Assembly (NCBI GenBank): GCA_025356715.1
Contig: JANXRU010000164.1
Coordinates: 1 to 22,466, forward strand
Origin: Bacteroidota bacterium
GTDB taxonomy: Bacteria; Bacteroidota; Bacteroidia; B-17B0; B-17BO
DNA length: 22,466 bases
Reading direction: 5' to 3'
Position 1 is the stretch's first letter, and each line of letters begins with the position of its first letter. Shown here in pieces: positions 20,827-22,466 of this stretch. The notes beneath the pieces were generated by a model. That model had not been told where the DNA came from. It did not search any database and saw only the letters and a program-made list of their open reading frames with translations. Made by a program: the position numbers and the translations under genes.

Positions 20827-22466
20827 TTGGAAAAAATAACATACATCGGCGAACATTTATGGTTAGGAAATATTGGTAACGCCTTTGTTGTCCTTTCTCT
20901 TGTAGCAGCGTTAGCCTCTACGTTATCTTATTATTTTTTCAGTAAAGAAGTCCTTACTGCCGAATGGAAAAAAATGGCAGGCTGGTGTTTCTCCTTGCAT
21001 TCTTTTGCGGTGCTTGGTATTGCTGGCACGTTGTTTTACGGACTTTTTAATCATTTTTACGAGTATGCGTATATACACCAACATAGCAATAATAGCATGC
21101 CATTGCAGTACATCATGTCGTGCTTTTGGGAAGGACAAGAAGGTAGCTTTTTATTATGGACTTTTTGGAATGTAGTACTTGGTAATATTCTTCGAAAAAC
21201 AATTGACGCTAAATGGGAAGCGCCAACTATGGTGATGTTTTCTTTAGTGCAAGTTTTTTTAGCATCGATGTTATTAGGTATTTATATTGGTGAATATAAG
21301 TTAGGTACTAATCCTTTTATGTTATTACGTGAACTTCCTGAAAATGCAAATTTACCTTTTCTTCAAATACCTAATTATTTAGCTAAGCTAGATGGTCGTG
21401 GATTAAATCCTTTATTAATGAATTATTGGATGACCATACATCCACCAACTTTGTTTTTAGGATTCGCCTCAACCCTTGTTCCATTTACCTTTGCAATTTC
21501 TGGATTATGGAAACGTGATTTCACATCATGGCAAAAACCAGCATTAACATGGACATTCTTTTCAATAGGTGTTTTGGGTGTTGGTATTTTAATGGGTGGC
21601 GCATGGGCTTACGAAGCACTTAGCTTTAATGGTTTTTGGGCGTGGGATCCTGTGGAAAACTCTTCGCTTGTTCCATGGCTTGTCATGGTTGGTGCAGGGC
21701 ACGTTATGATCATTAATAAAAATAAAGGAGGGTCTTTATTTATGACTCATTTATTAGCCATTGCCTCTTTTATGTTAGTGCTTTACTCTACGTTTTTAAC
21801 ACGAAGTGGAGTGCTAGGTACGAGCTCTGTTCACGCATTTACTGACTTAGGCATGCAAGGACAATTAGTTATATATGTTCTAACATTTATTTTCTTATGT
21901 GTCATTTTATTAATTCACGATAAATTAATAAGAGTGTCTTATACCATGTTATCTCTTATGCTATTAGCATTTGGAGTAATTTATGGTTATAAAACGATTA
22001 TATTATTGTCATGGATGAGCATAAGCCTTGTTACTACTATATACGCTTATATTAAATATTTTCCTAAAGAAGAAGAAGAAGAAAGTCTTTACTCGAGAGA
22101 GTTTTGGATGTTTGTTGGTTCCTTAGTGTTTTTATTGTCTGCTTTAGTTATCACTTATTTCACATCAATCCCTGTATTAAATAAATTGTTTAATACAGAA
22201 AAAGCGCCTCTTAAAATAGCCGATTACAATATGTGGATGATTCCTTTTGCCATCATCGCTTTAGTATTAGTTGCAATCACACAATTCTTTAAATATAAAA
22301 AGACAGATAGTAAAGTGTTTTTTAAAAACATTCGAGTTTCTGTATTGCTCTCTATTGTATTTGGATTAGTTTGCGTAATTCCCCTATACTTTTTGCATGA
22401 TTATGATTTAGCAAAAGGAAATGAAAAATGGACATTGATATCTTATGCGGTTTTATTTGTAGTTGG
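20827..22466 (+). CDS. ccmF: CcmF-like cytochrome c haem lyase, 3' end outside window
   Basis: I translated this frame by hand; it stays open to the last base (546 codons visible). It is a polytopic haem-handling protein that joins haem from CcmE to apocytochrome c. Start is proposed at TTG 20827, giving L/M-E-K-I-T-Y-I-G-E-H-L-W-L-G-N-I-G, the usual family beginning; no ATG is near. Landmarks: S-C-F-W-E-G-Q-E-G-S-F-L-L-W (about 98-111), M-N-Y-W-M-T-I-H-P-P-T with His205, the WWD segment G-F-W-A-W-D-P-V-E-N-S-S-L-V-P-W around residue 271, and F-L-T-R-S-G-V-L-G-T-S-S-V-H-A-F with His336. Many spans continue to the edge. Bacteroidota annotate it as ccmF or ccsA. It must have its own promoter because of the strong terminator upstream. 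Confidence 0.9.
   Translation, partial: MEKITYIGEHLWLGNIGNAFVVLSLVAALASTLSYYFFSKEVLTAEWKKMAGWCFSLHSFAVLGIAGTLFYGLFNHFYEYAYIHQHSNNSMPLQYIMSCFWEGQEGSFLLWTFWNVVLGNILRKTIDAKWEAPTMVMFSLVQVFLASMLLGIYIGEYKLGTNPFMLLRELPENANLPFLQIPNYLAKLDGRGLNPLLMNYWMTIHPPTLFLGFASTLVPFTFAISGLWKRDFTSWQKPALTWTFFSIGVLGVGILMGGAWAYEALSFNGFWAWDPVENSSLVPWLVMVGAGHVMIINKNKGGSLFMTHLLAIASFMLVLYSTFLTRSGVLGTSSVHAFTDLGMQGQLVIYVLTFIFLCVILLIHDKLIRVSYTMLSLMLLAFGVIYGYKTIILLSWMSISLVTTIYAYIKYFPKEEEEESLYSREFWMFVGSLVFLLSALVITYFTSIPVLNKLFNTEKAPLKIADYNMWMIPFAIIALVLVAITQFFKYKKTDSKVFFKNIRVSVLLSIVFGLVCVIPLYFLHDYDLAKGNEKWTLISYAVLFVV

Overview
The window is A+T-rich DNA from a member of the Bacteroidota. The evidence is a PorP/SprF-type protein of the type IX secretion system (T9SS), a metalloprotease with a T9SS C-terminal sorting domain, DUF4296 and DUF5686 proteins, a Bacteroidota-style CcmB/C/D/E/F set, and promoters with the Bacteroidota -7 consensus TAnnTTTG. 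It looks chromosomal. I see no transposase, integrase, tRNA, rRNA or CRISPR array.

Layout. Positions 1-3137 hold rightward genes: the 3' part of a PorP/SprF gene, a membrane phosphatidylserine decarboxylase, a DUF4296 lipoprotein and an M20 amidohydrolase. metF (3134-4087) runs leftward, overlapping the M20 gene by 4 bp. Positions 4305-5032 hold the DUF177 (YceD)-rpmF pair, with a good promoter and a strong terminator. Positions 5131-10919 form a rightward, tightly packed operon-like block: intact ketosynthase, catalytically dead chain-length-factor-like protein, acyl carrier protein, second intact ketosynthase, degenerate third ketosynthase, then, after 118 bp, a NodB-type deacetylase and a predicted secreted or outer-membrane protein. 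Positions 10927-15342 run leftward: DUF5686 protein, a methyltransferase-GT2 fusion and a small conserved protein. Positions 15389-22466 run rightward: a small sulfotransferase-like protein, ccmB-ccmC-ccmD-ccmE, a large T9SS-exported M43 metalloprotease with its own terminator, and the 5' part of a CcmF-like haem lyase gene.

How they work together. The ketosynthase/ACP block resembles the condensing core of aryl-polyene or flexirubin pathways, but it has no ketoreductase, dehydratase or ligase here, so it would need partners encoded elsewhere. The ccm genes make the cytochrome c maturation machinery. Their CcmE carries a CxxxY haem-binding motif instead of HxxxY, and the run ccmB-ccmF is split by the metalloprotease gene. 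Several transcription units (DUF4296, first ketosynthase, ccmB) have a TAnnTTTG box ending only 6-7 nt before the ATG, which predicts leaderless or nearly leaderless mRNAs.

All family calls come from reading motifs by eye; no database search was run.
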